DNA of 8,643 nt from Bdellovibrio sp. (lineage in GTDB: Bacteria > Bdellovibrionota > Bdellovibrionia > Bdellovibrionales > Bdellovibrionaceae): the NCBI GenBank assembly GCA_017745015.1, contig JAGIAF010000142.1:1-8643 (forward strand). Direction: 5' to 3'. The translations under genes were made by a program, and so were the position numbers. Below are positions 1 to 6,735 of the stretch, piece after piece. Under the pieces are notes generated by a model. It saw only the letters and a list, made by a program, of their open reading frames with translations. It did not search any database and had not been told where the DNA came from. The stretch's first letter is position 1, and every line of letters starts with the position of its first letter.

Positions 1-34
1 TCTTGTACTAATTTTTCAAGTACATAGTTCCTTT

Positions 35-69
35 AAAAACCCACAGTTCTAGCGAATTGTGGGTTTTTT
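35..69 (+). terminator. Intrinsic terminator of an unseen upstream gene
   Basis: Perfect hairpin: arms 35-49 and 54-68 with a UAGC tetraloop (50-53), one G-U pair, and a run of six T at 64-69. The A-run at 35-39 also pairs with the T-run, so it could act on both strands. It most likely ends a + strand gene lying mostly outside the window. Positions 38-69 match, in inverted orientation, the terminator at 1984-2015 with one mismatch, which lies in the loop. Confidence 0.85.
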
Positions 70-199
70 CATTTTTGAAATAGGTCTTCTCCTCACATCA
101 CTTCCAATCTTAGCCTAGTTTTCCAGTCATTAATTATGATGAAGGACGAGTCTGTTGCGAGGCTTCTCGTTATTTTCATTAAAACTCTGCAAAGTTCTC

Positions 200-221
200 T
201 ACAATGTACTCTGACAAGGAG
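200..221 (+). promoter_or_regulatory. Possible -10 box and ribosome binding site of the TPR lipoprotein gene
   Basis: TACAAT at 200-205 fits the -10 consensus at 5 of 6 positions, but no convincing -35 lies 16-18 bases upstream (only CATTAA near 177). AAGGAG at 216-221 is a strong Shine-Dalgarno sequence, 5 bases before the ATG at 227, and fixes that start. If the -10 is real, the leader is only about 15 bases. The rest of 78-226 holds no gene I can support. Confidence 0.4.
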
Positions 222-226
222 AACTA

Positions 227-1978
227 ATGCATCCACATCTTAAAGCCACTGCAAGTGCGACTCTTCTATTCATTCTTTCTGCCTGTGGAAGCTTACCCAC
301 AAAAGAACAAACCGCTTCACTTGATATGAAAACCATCAACGCCCCCACCGCGGCAAATGCACCTTTGAATGTGCGCAGCGAAGCGGACTATCGCTTCATC
401 ATGGCAGATGTTGCGAGCCTTGAAGGAAAGCCTGCAAAGGCTATTGATCTGTTTGAAAAAGTTTTGAAGTTGGATCAAGCCTCTCCTGTCGTTCATATGC
501 GCTTGTCTGAGGAGTACTACAAAGCCAATAAGATGAAGGAAGCGATCTTCCACGCGGAACAAACGGTGCAGAAGGATTCTAAAAATGTAGCCGCTCACGT
601 CTATCTAGGTGGCTTGTACTCTGCTGAGAAAATGAATGATAAAGCGATCGCACAATATGACATCGTCTTAAAGCAAGATCCTGTGAACACAGAAGTTCCG
701 ATCTATCTTGGTTCGCTTTACGCTGCCAAGAAGGACTACAAAAAGTCAGAGCAGTACTTCACGTCTCTTTTGAAAAATCACAACTTCAGCACTCCCCACG
801 TGGCGCACTACTACTTGGGCCTGACTCGCTTGGCGCAAGGTGGGAAGCAACAACAATTGGCAGCAGAGAATGCTTTCAAGAAATCGTTGTCGTTAAAACC
901 TGATTATGACGATGCGGCTATTTCACTTGCGAACCTTTACTTGCAAAAAAATGAGCGCAACAAAGCTCTGACGTTGTGCTTGAATTTCCAAAGGCAAAAT
1001 CGCTTCAACCCAAAAGTGGCGGACTTTATCGCGCAAACTTATCTTGAAAACGATGAGTCGGATAAAGCCTATCAGCAACTTGATTATATCGCGACCCACT
1101 CGGACTCTTCGGAGGATACACGCATCAGAATGGCTCTTTTGTTAATCAAGCAAAAGCGCTACAACTTGGCGACTTCAAAACTGCAAGAAATTGTGGCGAA
1201 GAATCCAAAATCAGATACAGCTCGCTATTATCTGGCCGCTGTCTTTGAAGAAACGGGTTTTGCTGAAGATGCAATCCACGAGTACTTGCAAATCCCTGCG
1301 ACCAGCAATCACTTTAGCGAAGCGACAGTGCACGCGGCCTACCTACTGAAGGGCATGGGCAAATTGAATCAGGCCCTCGATATTTCTAAGAAAAGCCTCA
1401 GCGCGAAAGCCAACGAGCCGCAAGTCTATACGATGTATGCGTCTTTGCTGGATGCTAAGAGAGATTACTTGGGCGCGGCTCGCATCCTTGAAGAAGGTTT
1501 GAGCAAATTCGCCGGCGATACCGGTCTTATGTTTCAGCATGCGGTGGCGCTGGATCGTCTTGGTAAGAAAGATGTTATGATCAGCCAGATGAAAAAAATT
1601 TTGGAACTCGAACCTGATCACGTGCAAAGCATGAACTATCTTGCCTTCACCCTAGCTGAGTTGAATCAACAATTACCTGAGGCAGAAAAACTGGCTCGTC
1701 GTGCCTATGCCCTTCAGCCACAAGATGGTTATGTGTTGGACACGTTGGGATGGGTTCTGTTCAAGCAAAAGAAGTTCCCTGAATCCATTGCTCTTTTAGA
1801 AAAGGCTTTCAGCTATCAGTCACAGGCTAGCATTATCGCTGAGCACTTAGCGGATGCTTACTCCATGCACTCGATGCCGAAGGAAGCCAAAGAGATGTAC
1901 AACAAAGCAGTCAATTTGACGAAGGATCAACATCGCGCCAATCAGATCCAGCTCAAAATTTCTAAATTGGTTCTTTAA
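227..1978 (+). CDS. Tetratricopeptide-repeat outer-membrane lipoprotein (LbcA/PA4667-like architecture)
   Basis: The 583-residue protein starts with a lipoprotein signal: a short N-region with Lys6, a hydrophobic core and the lipobox Leu-Ser-Ala-Cys with Cys20 as the lipidation site, so it should sit in the outer membrane facing the periplasm. From about residue 50 to 570 it is almost entirely helical TPR units, visible as recurring patterns such as AIDLFEKVLKLD and DTLGWVLFKQKKFPESIALL. TPR arrays are protein-binding scaffolds. Length, lipidation and the C-terminal GWVL-type repeat resemble Pseudomonas LbcA (PA4667), which docks the C-terminal processing protease CtpA; that match is by memory of architecture, so the partner is unproven. 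The start is fixed by AAGGAG 5 bases upstream. The gene stands alone and converges on glycyl-tRNA synthetase, and nearly identical terminators flank it on both sides. Other TPR lipoproteins (PilF or BamD types) are much shorter. Confidence 0.85.
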   Translation: MHPHLKATASATLLFILSACGSLPTKEQTASLDMKTINAPTAANAPLNVRSEADYRFIMADVASLEGKPAKAIDLFEKVLKLDQASPVVHMRLSEEYYKANKMKEAIFHAEQTVQKDSKNVAAHVYLGGLYSAEKMNDKAIAQYDIVLKQDPVNTEVPIYLGSLYAAKKDYKKSEQYFTSLLKNHNFSTPHVAHYYLGLTRLAQGGKQQQLAAENAFKKSLSLKPDYDDAAISLANLYLQKNERNKALTLCLNFQRQNRFNPKVADFIAQTYLENDESDKAYQQLDYIATHSDSSEDTRIRMALLLIKQKRYNLATSKLQEIVAKNPKSDTARYYLAAVFEETGFAEDAIHEYLQIPATSNHFSEATVHAAYLLKGMGKLNQALDISKKSLSAKANEPQVYTMYASLLDAKRDYLGAARILEEGLSKFAGDTGLMFQHAVALDRLGKKDVMISQMKKILELEPDHVQSMNYLAFTLAELNQQLPEAEKLARRAYALQPQDGYVLDTLGWVLFKQKKFPESIALLEKAFSYQSQASIIAEHLADAYSMHSMPKEAKEMYNKAVNLTKDQHRANQIQLKISKLVL

Positions 1979-1983
1979 CAATA

Positions 1984-2020
1984 AAAAAACCCACAATTCG
2001 CAAGAACTGTGGGTTGCTCT
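1984..2020. terminator. Bidirectional terminator shared by the TPR gene and glyS
   Basis: Hairpin with arms 1988-1999 and 2004-2015 and a GCAA tetraloop (2000-2003) between convergent genes. Read on the - strand it is followed by seven T (complement of 1983-1989) and the one A/C mismatch (1996 against 2007) becomes a G-U pair, so it is best suited to ending glyS. On + the tail is interrupted (GGGTTGCTCTTTT), so termination of the TPR transcript may be weaker. It is an inverted near-copy of the hairpin at 35-69. Confidence 0.85.
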
Positions 2021-2045
2021 TTTAATATCACTCTCTAATTCATTC

Positions 2046-3380
2046 TTAGAAGTTCTTCAATTTTCCCGCGATGTAAGAGTTCAATTGCGCCATTGGGATG
2101 CGCTCTTGGGCCATTGTATCACGGTGACGAACTGTCACAGCTTGGTCATTGATCGTATCGAAGTCGATGGTTACGCAGAACGGAGTACCGATCTCGTCTT
2201 GGCGACGATAGCGTTTACCGATGGAAGCTGTTTCGTCGTAAGTGACGTCGAAGTCTTCTGCGACTTGGTCGCGAAGTTTATCCGCGATCGAAGTCAGCTC
2301 TTCTTTTTTAGACAATGGCAAGATCGCTACTTTGTAGGGCGCGATTTCTGGGTGGAAGCCCATCACGATACGAGTATCTTCTTTGCCGTTTTCGTCTGCT
2401 GTGATCTCTTCACGGTAAGCATCGCACATGAACGCCAAGAACAGACGATCACAACCCACGGCCGTTTCGATAACGTACGGGATGTATTTTTCTTTGTTCG
2501 CTTCGTCGAAATACTCAAGGCTCTTACCAGAGAATTTCTGATGTTGAGTCAAGTCGAAGTCTGAACGGTTGTGAATACCTTCAAGTTCAGAGAAGCCCAT
2601 TGGGAATTTGTATTCAACGTCAACGGCGGCACGCGCATAGTGCGCAAGTTTCTCGTGAACGTGAACTTTCAAATTTTCTTCTTTGATACCGTACTTCAAA
2701 TAGAACTTCCAACGACGCTCTTTCCACTCTTCGAAGAATTTGTCGTCAGTGCCCGGTTTCACGAAATATTGCATTTCCATTTGTTCAAATTCACGCGTAC
2801 GGAAGATGAAGTTACCTGGAGTGATTTCGTTACGGAATGATTTACCAATCGCTGCAATACCGAATGGGATTTTGTAGCGAGAAGACTGTTGGCAATTCAA
2901 GAAATTCACGAAGTGACCTTGAGCTGTCTCTGGACGCAAGTAAACGACGCTGGCAGAATCTTCCAACGGACCCATGTGAGTTTTGAACATCAAGTTGAAG
3001 TTACGTTCTTCAGACAAGTTTTTGCTGCCACAGTTCGGGCACTTTTTGTCTTTCAAGTAAGACTCAGTGTTGTCCGCGCGGAAACGTGTTTTACACTCTT
3101 TACAGTCAACCAATGGATCCGAGAAACCATCGACGTGACCAGAAGCTTTCCAAACAGTTGGATGCATCAAGATCGCAGCATCCAAACCTACGATATCAGA
3201 TCTGCGAGTCATGGCATTCCACCATGCGCGCTTCACGTTCAACTTCATCAGAGAGCCCAAAGGACCGTAGTCCCAGCAACTTCCTAGACCACCATAGATC
3301 TCACTAGATTGAAATACAAAACCGCGACGTTTGCTGAGGCTGACGAGCGTATTGAGGTCGTCAAGATGCTTGATTTTCAT
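2046..3380 (-). CDS. glyS: Glycyl-tRNA synthetase, single-chain (alpha2) class II type
   Basis: Charges tRNA-Gly with glycine in the cytoplasm, using ATP. The 444-residue protein shows the class II core. Motif 2 is FRNE at 182-185 followed by FRTREFEQ; the glycine-pocket LRPETAQG is at 148-155; motif 3 is GCDR ending at Arg312. A zinc-type insertion carries Cys93, Cys96, Cys114 and Cys117 (CKEC...CPNC). From about residue 350 the anticodon-binding domain begins (PYKVAILPL) and runs to the end. This is the homodimeric eukaryote/archaea/Gram-positive type rather than the alpha2-beta2 GlyQ/GlyS enzyme of E. coli, and length is normal for it. The ATG has GGAG 6 bases upstream. The gene is transcribed divergently from the cytochrome gene and convergently with the TPR gene. 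The leader from the predicted promoter is about 50 bases, too short for a T-box riboswitch. Some annotations name this type glyQS. Confidence 0.97.
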   Translation of the reverse strand: MKIKHLDDLNTLVSLSKRRGFVFQSSEIYGGLGSCWDYGPLGSLMKLNVKRAWWNAMTRRSDIVGLDAAILMHPTVWKASGHVDGFSDPLVDCKECKTRFRADNTESYLKDKKCPNCGSKNLSEERNFNLMFKTHMGPLEDSASVVYLRPETAQGHFVNFLNCQQSSRYKIPFGIAAIGKSFRNEITPGNFIFRTREFEQMEMQYFVKPGTDDKFFEEWKERRWKFYLKYGIKEENLKVHVHEKLAHYARAAVDVEYKFPMGFSELEGIHNRSDFDLTQHQKFSGKSLEYFDEANKEKYIPYVIETAVGCDRLFLAFMCDAYREEITADENGKEDTRIVMGFHPEIAPYKVAILPLSKKEELTSIADKLRDQVAEDFDVTYDETASIGKRYRRQDEIGTPFCVTIDFDTINDQAVTVRHRDTMAQERIPMAQLNSYIAGKLKNF

Positions 3381-3436
3381 TTGAACTCCGTAAGGCTGCC
3401 ACCAGATGGCTTCTGAGGCAGGAAAAAGTCTTTAAA

Positions 3437-3465
3437 AACTTACACTTGGGTCTAGATGCAGTCAA
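3437..3465 (-). promoter_or_regulatory. Predicted sigma70-type promoter of glyS
   Basis: On the - strand, TTGACT (3465-3460, 5 of 6 to the -35 consensus) is followed after exactly 17 bases by TAAGTT (3442-3437), which keeps the key T, A and final T of a -10 box. Transcription would start near 3430, giving a leader of about 50 bases before the ATG at 3380. Confidence 0.55.
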
Positions 3466-3516
3466 GGAATCAGGGTCTTTCTTGATCTCAGACTGGGTCT
3501 TTGGCGAAATAAGATT

Positions 3517-3870
3517 ATGCAGCGCAATTTAAAGGCACTTTCTCTCTGTCTCGCCCTCAGTTTCATCGGTTCACTGACCGAAGCTGAACCTGTTTCGAAA
3601 TTCGTTACAAAAGAAGAAAAGATTCGCGAAGAGATGGTCGTTATCTCTCGCGAGCTAGGTGTGACGTGCACGGAGTGCCATAATGTCCAAAACTTTGCGA
3701 GCTCAGAAAAGAAAACCTTCCGCGTCGGCAAAGACCATATGAAACTCACTCAAATGCTTAAGGATAATGGCTTTGATGGGAAGAAAGGTCCGATGGCGAC
3801 TTGCTATATGTGTCACCGCGGAAAACTCTCCCCTGACTACAAAGAGCCCTTGTCCGCGAAAGCTCAGTAG
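3517..3870 (+). CDS. Periplasmic diheme c-type cytochrome, reaction-centre-cytochrome-like
   Basis: A 117-residue exported protein with two covalent heme c attachment motifs, CTECH at 51-55 and CYMCH at 96-100. Residues 1-23 form a Sec signal peptide, cleaved probably after Thr-Glu-Ala23. Between the motifs, KDHMKLTQM (72-80) offers Met75 or Met80 as a distal axial heme ligand. The layout of GVTCTECH, then NFAS, a Met-containing helix and CYMCHRG matches the repeat unit of the photosynthetic reaction-centre cytochrome c subunit family (CytoC_RC), of which short non-photosynthetic members are common. It should carry electrons in the periplasm; the donor and acceptor are unknown. No clear Shine-Dalgarno precedes the ATG, but no other usual start codon exists in frame and the signal peptide begins here. 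It probably shares a transcript with the next gene, 8 bases downstream. Confidence 0.88.
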   Translation: MQRNLKALSLCLALSFIGSLTEAEPVSKFVTKEEKIREEMVVISRELGVTCTECHNVQNFASSEKKTFRVGKDHMKLTQMLKDNGFDGKKGPMATCYMCHRGKLSPDYKEPLSAKAQ

Positions 3871-3878
3871 CTCTTTTT

Positions 3879-4406
3879 ATGCGCAGTCGTTGGTCCCTCG
3901 CATTTGCAATCCTCTGGGCTGTTTCTGCAGTCGCTATCATTTTCTTGCTTACAGCGACGAATCTGTTTATGCCGGTGCCGACCGACCCGTGGATTATCAC
4001 CCATGTCCTGGCTCCTGAAGAAAAAAACAGCGAAGAATTGGTGCATGAGCTTTTAGCAAGGAAGCCCATAGATCATATCCACGAGCTTATTATCCTGATT
4101 GATGCCCACGCCTCTTTAAGTCGAAGCCTCAAAGAACGTGGCTATTCTGTTTATCTTACAAAATCAGCAGACATACTCACAGCAAATTTAGGACTGACAC
4201 CACCATTCTTTTTGCTCACATCGCCTCGCAACGAAGGGGCTTTCGCAGGTCCCTACAGAAAAGTTTCTGAAGCGATTCATGCTCTTGAAATGATGCAAGG
4301 TCGTGCCAGTTGGTTGAACTTGTCAGGTTTAGGCTGTGGCACAGGAGCTCGCGTAAGAAACCTCATTGACTCAAAGGCCTTAGTCAACAACAACGTCGGA
4401 CCGTAA
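3879..4406 (+). CDS. Membrane-anchored protein, possibly thioredoxin-like but lacking CxxC
   Basis: A 175-residue protein of unknown function. Residues 8-30 form one hydrophobic helix after an Arg-rich start (MRSRW), so it is an anchor or uncleaved signal with the rest outside the cytoplasm. The remainder alternates strand and helix: WIITHVLAP, a helix EELVHELLA, the strand LIILIDAH, YSVYL, then GLTPPFFLLT (105-114), which resembles the cis-proline strand of thioredoxin folds. Where a thioredoxin would have its CxxC (after THVLAP, 41-46) it has EEKNS. The only cysteine is Cys153, in GLGCGTG. The thioredoxin reading is inference from pattern and could be wrong. The gene starts 8 bases after the cytochrome stop with no visible Shine-Dalgarno, suggesting translational coupling and a shared role in the cell envelope. 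No terminator is seen after it. Confidence 0.75.
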   Translation: MRSRWSLAFAILWAVSAVAIIFLLTATNLFMPVPTDPWIITHVLAPEEKNSEELVHELLARKPIDHIHELIILIDAHASLSRSLKERGYSVYLTKSADILTANLGLTPPFFLLTSPRNEGAFAGPYRKVSEAIHALEMMQGRASWLNLSGLGCGTGARVRNLIDSKALVNNNVGP

Positions 4407-4491
4407 AGTTCGTTCTATTTCTCAAATTGATAAAACGTCTAGGTGACAGTCATTGACTAAAAGTTAGTGTTCCATCAGCTCCATATTAGAA

Positions 4492-4536
4492 TTGGTGCGT
4501 TGGACAGGGCTTTGCATAATGACAGCGTATGGGGAA
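4492..4536 (+). promoter_or_regulatory. Predicted promoter and start-deciding ribosome binding site of the heme lipoprotein gene
   Basis: TTGGTG (4492-4497) and CATAAT (4515-4520, 5 of 6) are separated by exactly 17 bases; transcription would start near 4527, giving a leader of about 17 bases. GGGGAA at 4531-4536 is a Shine-Dalgarno sequence 7 bases before the ATG at 4544. The earlier in-frame ATG at 4529 overlaps this site, so it is part of the binding site rather than the start. Confidence 0.55.
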
Positions 4537-4543
4537 TACAGTC

Positions 4544-6064
4544 ATGAAAAAGTTTTCGGTCATCAGTACGACAGCCTTCACATTGCTTCTTCTTGTCGCC
4601 TTTCAAAACTGTGGCAGATCTATGTTCTTTACGCCGAGTCAAGGTGTTTTGAGCGAAGGCAGCTTCTCTTCTGATACAACACTGGTTGATACAGAAATGA
4701 ACACGCCGATCTCCTTTGAGTTAAACCACTTAACAACTGTTTCTGGCGTAAGCTTAACAGTTGATCCCGCGTCTGTTGCCAACTTGCACGGTACTATCAA
4801 AATTGACGATGCCGCAAACTTCAAAGTCACTTATACGCCAAGCTTCGGTTTCCGCGGTAATGACAACGCCACATTGATTGCCAAAGACCTTTATGGCAAC
4901 TCTATGAATCTTTTTGTGATCGCCCATGTGGGAAATCCTCTTTCTGGTATTGAGCCGGCTCTTGCCGTTCGTGGTATGGGTTGTATTCAATGTCACGCTA
5001 ACGTGAGCTCTAACATCATCACCGACTTCGGTTATGGCAATGACTATTACTTTGGCGTGAAACCCGCAGTAGCCAACTGGAAAAGTGGTTCTGTTTATGG
5101 TGACCACGGCAATAGTTTTAATACAATGTCGATCCCCGCTGATAAATCAGTGTTGGTACCGACAGCAGCTTTGCCCTCTGCGGTGGCAACAGCAACGGGC
5201 CTTTCAACGGTTGCAGCTTACGTGAACAAGCAGTTCTCTATTTCCGCAAACAGCGGTACAACTCGCACATCCGTTGTTGAAAAGAAATCCGTTTATATCG
5301 GCGCTCCGACAGACGCCAACTTGGTAGCAGCCTTCAGACTCGGTGCCACTGAGCGCATCAAATACTATAAAAACAACAGCACTTCGGCGGAGCTTTCAGG
5401 TCTTCAAGATCAAAAAACATTCTTCAAAGCCTCGGGCACTTTAGCTTGTGATGGCGACGTTGTGATTCGCGGTCCACTTCTTTTGGACAACATCGCGGTG
5501 AGCACTTCAGATGGTTGCCGTCTTTATGTAATTGGCTCTGTGTTCATGTACGGTCCTGTCACTTACTTGGGCGCGACTGAAAACAGCAACTTACAAATCA
5601 CAAGCACTCGTTCGATCAGCATGGGCCTGGGTCTTGCGAAAAAAGACAACGCCTTCTGTGAACCAACGAGCCGTTTCGCTCTAGATAATAAAAACTACGG
5701 TGATTCTTCCTTGGTCAATCGCTTCGCCTCTTTCTGGACAGTTCCTATGAACTACGTCAGACAGTCCGCAGATCCGAAGGCCTATGGTCAAGCAATCGTG
5801 GATGAAGCCAAGGTCGTCGAAGCTGGGGCCGGCACCTTGTACGATGCTGCTTGCCGCTCGGAAGGTCGCATGGTTTCTTTCGAAAGATTGCTCTTGAATG
5901 CACCGATCGTTCACAGCCGTTATGAAGGCAACTTCTCTGGAACAATCATTTCTGAATTTGCCATCATGAGCTTGGGGCAATTCATCTTCTCGTTTGATCC
6001 GGTTTTCAGCAAAACATCGGTCTTGCCATTCTTGGATTCTAAGACGTTCCTGCACATCGAATAG
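4544..6064 (+). CDS. Large lipoprotein with cadherin-like domain and a single heme c motif
   Basis: A 506-residue protein counted from the ATG at 4544 (511 if from 4529, which I reject because that ATG overlaps the ribosome binding site). Residues 1-22 are a signal ending Phe-Gln-Asn before Cys23; Asn at -1 is not the E. coli lipobox, but the position and the following Gly make lipidation likely. Residues about 44-128 resemble a cadherin-like/Big tandem domain (VTYTPSFGFRGNDNATLIA, then DLYGN). CIQCH at 147-151 is one heme c motif, or a cytochrome-derived motif without heme. The C-terminal half, especially 280-355, is rich in short beta strands with Gly turns and may be a beta-solenoid. Cysteines 302, 325, 372 and 437 could form disulfides. 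Function is unknown: surface redox or adhesion are guesses. It follows the cytochrome pair but has its own promoter and a strong terminator. Confidence 0.85.
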   Translation: MKKFSVISTTAFTLLLLVAFQNCGRSMFFTPSQGVLSEGSFSSDTTLVDTEMNTPISFELNHLTTVSGVSLTVDPASVANLHGTIKIDDAANFKVTYTPSFGFRGNDNATLIAKDLYGNSMNLFVIAHVGNPLSGIEPALAVRGMGCIQCHANVSSNIITDFGYGNDYYFGVKPAVANWKSGSVYGDHGNSFNTMSIPADKSVLVPTAALPSAVATATGLSTVAAYVNKQFSISANSGTTRTSVVEKKSVYIGAPTDANLVAAFRLGATERIKYYKNNSTSAELSGLQDQKTFFKASGTLACDGDVVIRGPLLLDNIAVSTSDGCRLYVIGSVFMYGPVTYLGATENSNLQITSTRSISMGLGLAKKDNAFCEPTSRFALDNKNYGDSSLVNRFASFWTVPMNYVRQSADPKAYGQAIVDEAKVVEAGAGTLYDAACRSEGRMVSFERLLLNAPIVHSRYEGNFSGTIISEFAIMSLGQFIFSFDPVFSKTSVLPFLDSKTFLHIE

Positions 6065-6107
6065 ACTGCTGCAGCCCTACTTTGTCACTCACACTTTAAA
6101 ACCGCCC

Positions 6108-6133
6108 AGCCCCGATCCCGGGGCTTTTCTATT
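6108..6133 (+). terminator. Intrinsic terminator after the heme lipoprotein gene
   Basis: GC-rich hairpin AGCCCCG (6108-6114), loop ATCC, CGGGGCT (6119-6125), then TTTTCTATT. It lies 44 bases after the stop at 6064 and separates this gene from the small secreted protein gene downstream. Confidence 0.85.
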
Positions 6134-6146
6134 GGTTCTGAGTGAG

Positions 6147-6174
6147 CATGAGCCTTGCTCATAGAAAGCTCATG
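6147..6174 (+). other. Competing hairpins over the alternative start codons
   Basis: CATGAGC (6147-6153) can pair with GCTCAT (6157-6162, 3-base loop) or with GCTCATG (6168-6174, 14-base loop). The first fold hides the ATG at 6148; the second also hides the ATG at 6172. Seen directly in the sequence; any effect on translation is inference. Confidence 0.4.
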
Positions 6175-6636
6175 CGAATCTTTTTGTGCTGTCTCATGTT
6201 GGGACTGACAATTCTTAAATACGGCTCGGAGCTGGTCTGCGATGACTATGCTTCCAATCAGCCAACGTCAGCGTTTTCACAACGCCAAGGGGTTTACAAT
6301 CTTATTACAGGGACGGATGGCTGTCCTGCAATCGCCGCTTGGACAGAACAATGTGAGGGCTTCGTGGTGCGTTTAAGCTCTCCTGGAAAAGCCTATGGCC
6401 CCATTCCTTTTTGTCGTATCAACAATGGCAGCAGAATCTTCGTCACTGACACCGGAAAATTCTTAGAGCGCACCAGATTCAAAAATCAATACGTTCATCG
6501 AAGCGAAAAACTTCTCATGCCGACAGCAAGTGCTCTCATTGCCGAGGACACCGTGATCTTAGATGTTAAAAAAGAACAATTCCAACTGGAGCACAGTCGC
6601 TACGGACGCGGCTATAGTTGTCTTTACGGAAAATAA
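6148..6636 (+). CDS. Secreted or membrane-anchored protein of unknown function
   Basis: I do not recognise a family. Read from ATG 6148 it is 162 residues. The start is uncertain: GTG 6142 adds two residues, and ATG 6172 gives a compact signal (MRIFLCCLMLGL) with AGAAAG just 3 bases upstream. All have a basic N-region and one hydrophobic stretch (11-23), so it is exported or anchored. The mature part has five cysteines (31, 59, 69, 89, 158), enough for disulfides in the periplasm, and mixed beta-type sequence such as EGFVVRLSS and GSRIFVTDTGKF. No heme motif, catalytic signature or repeat is visible. It sits alone between the terminator at 6108-6133 and a convergent gene, and I see no strong promoter. 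The start region can fold into competing hairpins. Confidence 0.65.
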   Translation: MSLAHRKLMRIFLCCLMLGLTILKYGSELVCDDYASNQPTSAFSQRQGVYNLITGTDGCPAIAAWTEQCEGFVVRLSSPGKAYGPIPFCRINNGSRIFVTDTGKFLERTRFKNQYVHRSEKLLMPTASALIAEDTVILDVKKEQFQLEHSRYGRGYSCLYGK

Positions 6637-6655
6637 TTTTTAAATATAGTGCTGT

Positions 6656-6709
6656 CTTCGAGATCATCGAAGTTATGGCGGACCCTATTGACCTTACTAG
6701 AGGTAAGGT
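6656..6709. other. Two tandem hairpins between convergent genes
   Basis: CTTCGA/TCGAAG (6656-6661 and 6667-6672, 5-base loop) and ACCTTAC/GTAAGGT (6691-6697 and 6703-6709, 5-base loop) are perfect stems in the gap between two convergent stops. Neither has a proper T-run on either strand, so they may be weak terminators, mRNA 3'-end stabilisers, or protein-binding dyads. Confidence 0.45.
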
Positions 6710-6735
6710 TATTCAAATTACGTTGCGATATTCAC

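Noticed and set aside
1..27. Possible C-terminal end of an upstream gene: one + frame is open from base 1 to a TAG at 25-27, just before the terminator at 35-69.
   Set aside because: Only eight codons are visible and other frames also stop nearby, so the frame and product cannot be decided.
317..1627. Minus-strand open frames (317-598, 1343-1627) inside the TPR gene.
   Set aside because: Shadows of a TPR coding region whose frame is supported by a signal peptide and repeats throughout.
2085..3307. Run of + strand open frames (2085-2564, 2571-2840, 2889-3287, 3086-3307) opposite glyS.
   Set aside because: They are antisense shadows of a strongly recognisable synthetase gene, with no ribosome binding sites or domain-like sequence.
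4453..4473. TTGACT at 4453-4458 and a small ACTAA/TTAGT dyad upstream of the lipoprotein gene.
   Set aside because: No -10 box lies at a workable distance, the stem is only 5 bases, and there is no T-run.
4529..4543. Upstream ATG start for the heme lipoprotein (five extra residues).
   Set aside because: It overlaps the GGGGAA ribosome binding site, and the ATG at 4544 gives a typical MKK signal start.
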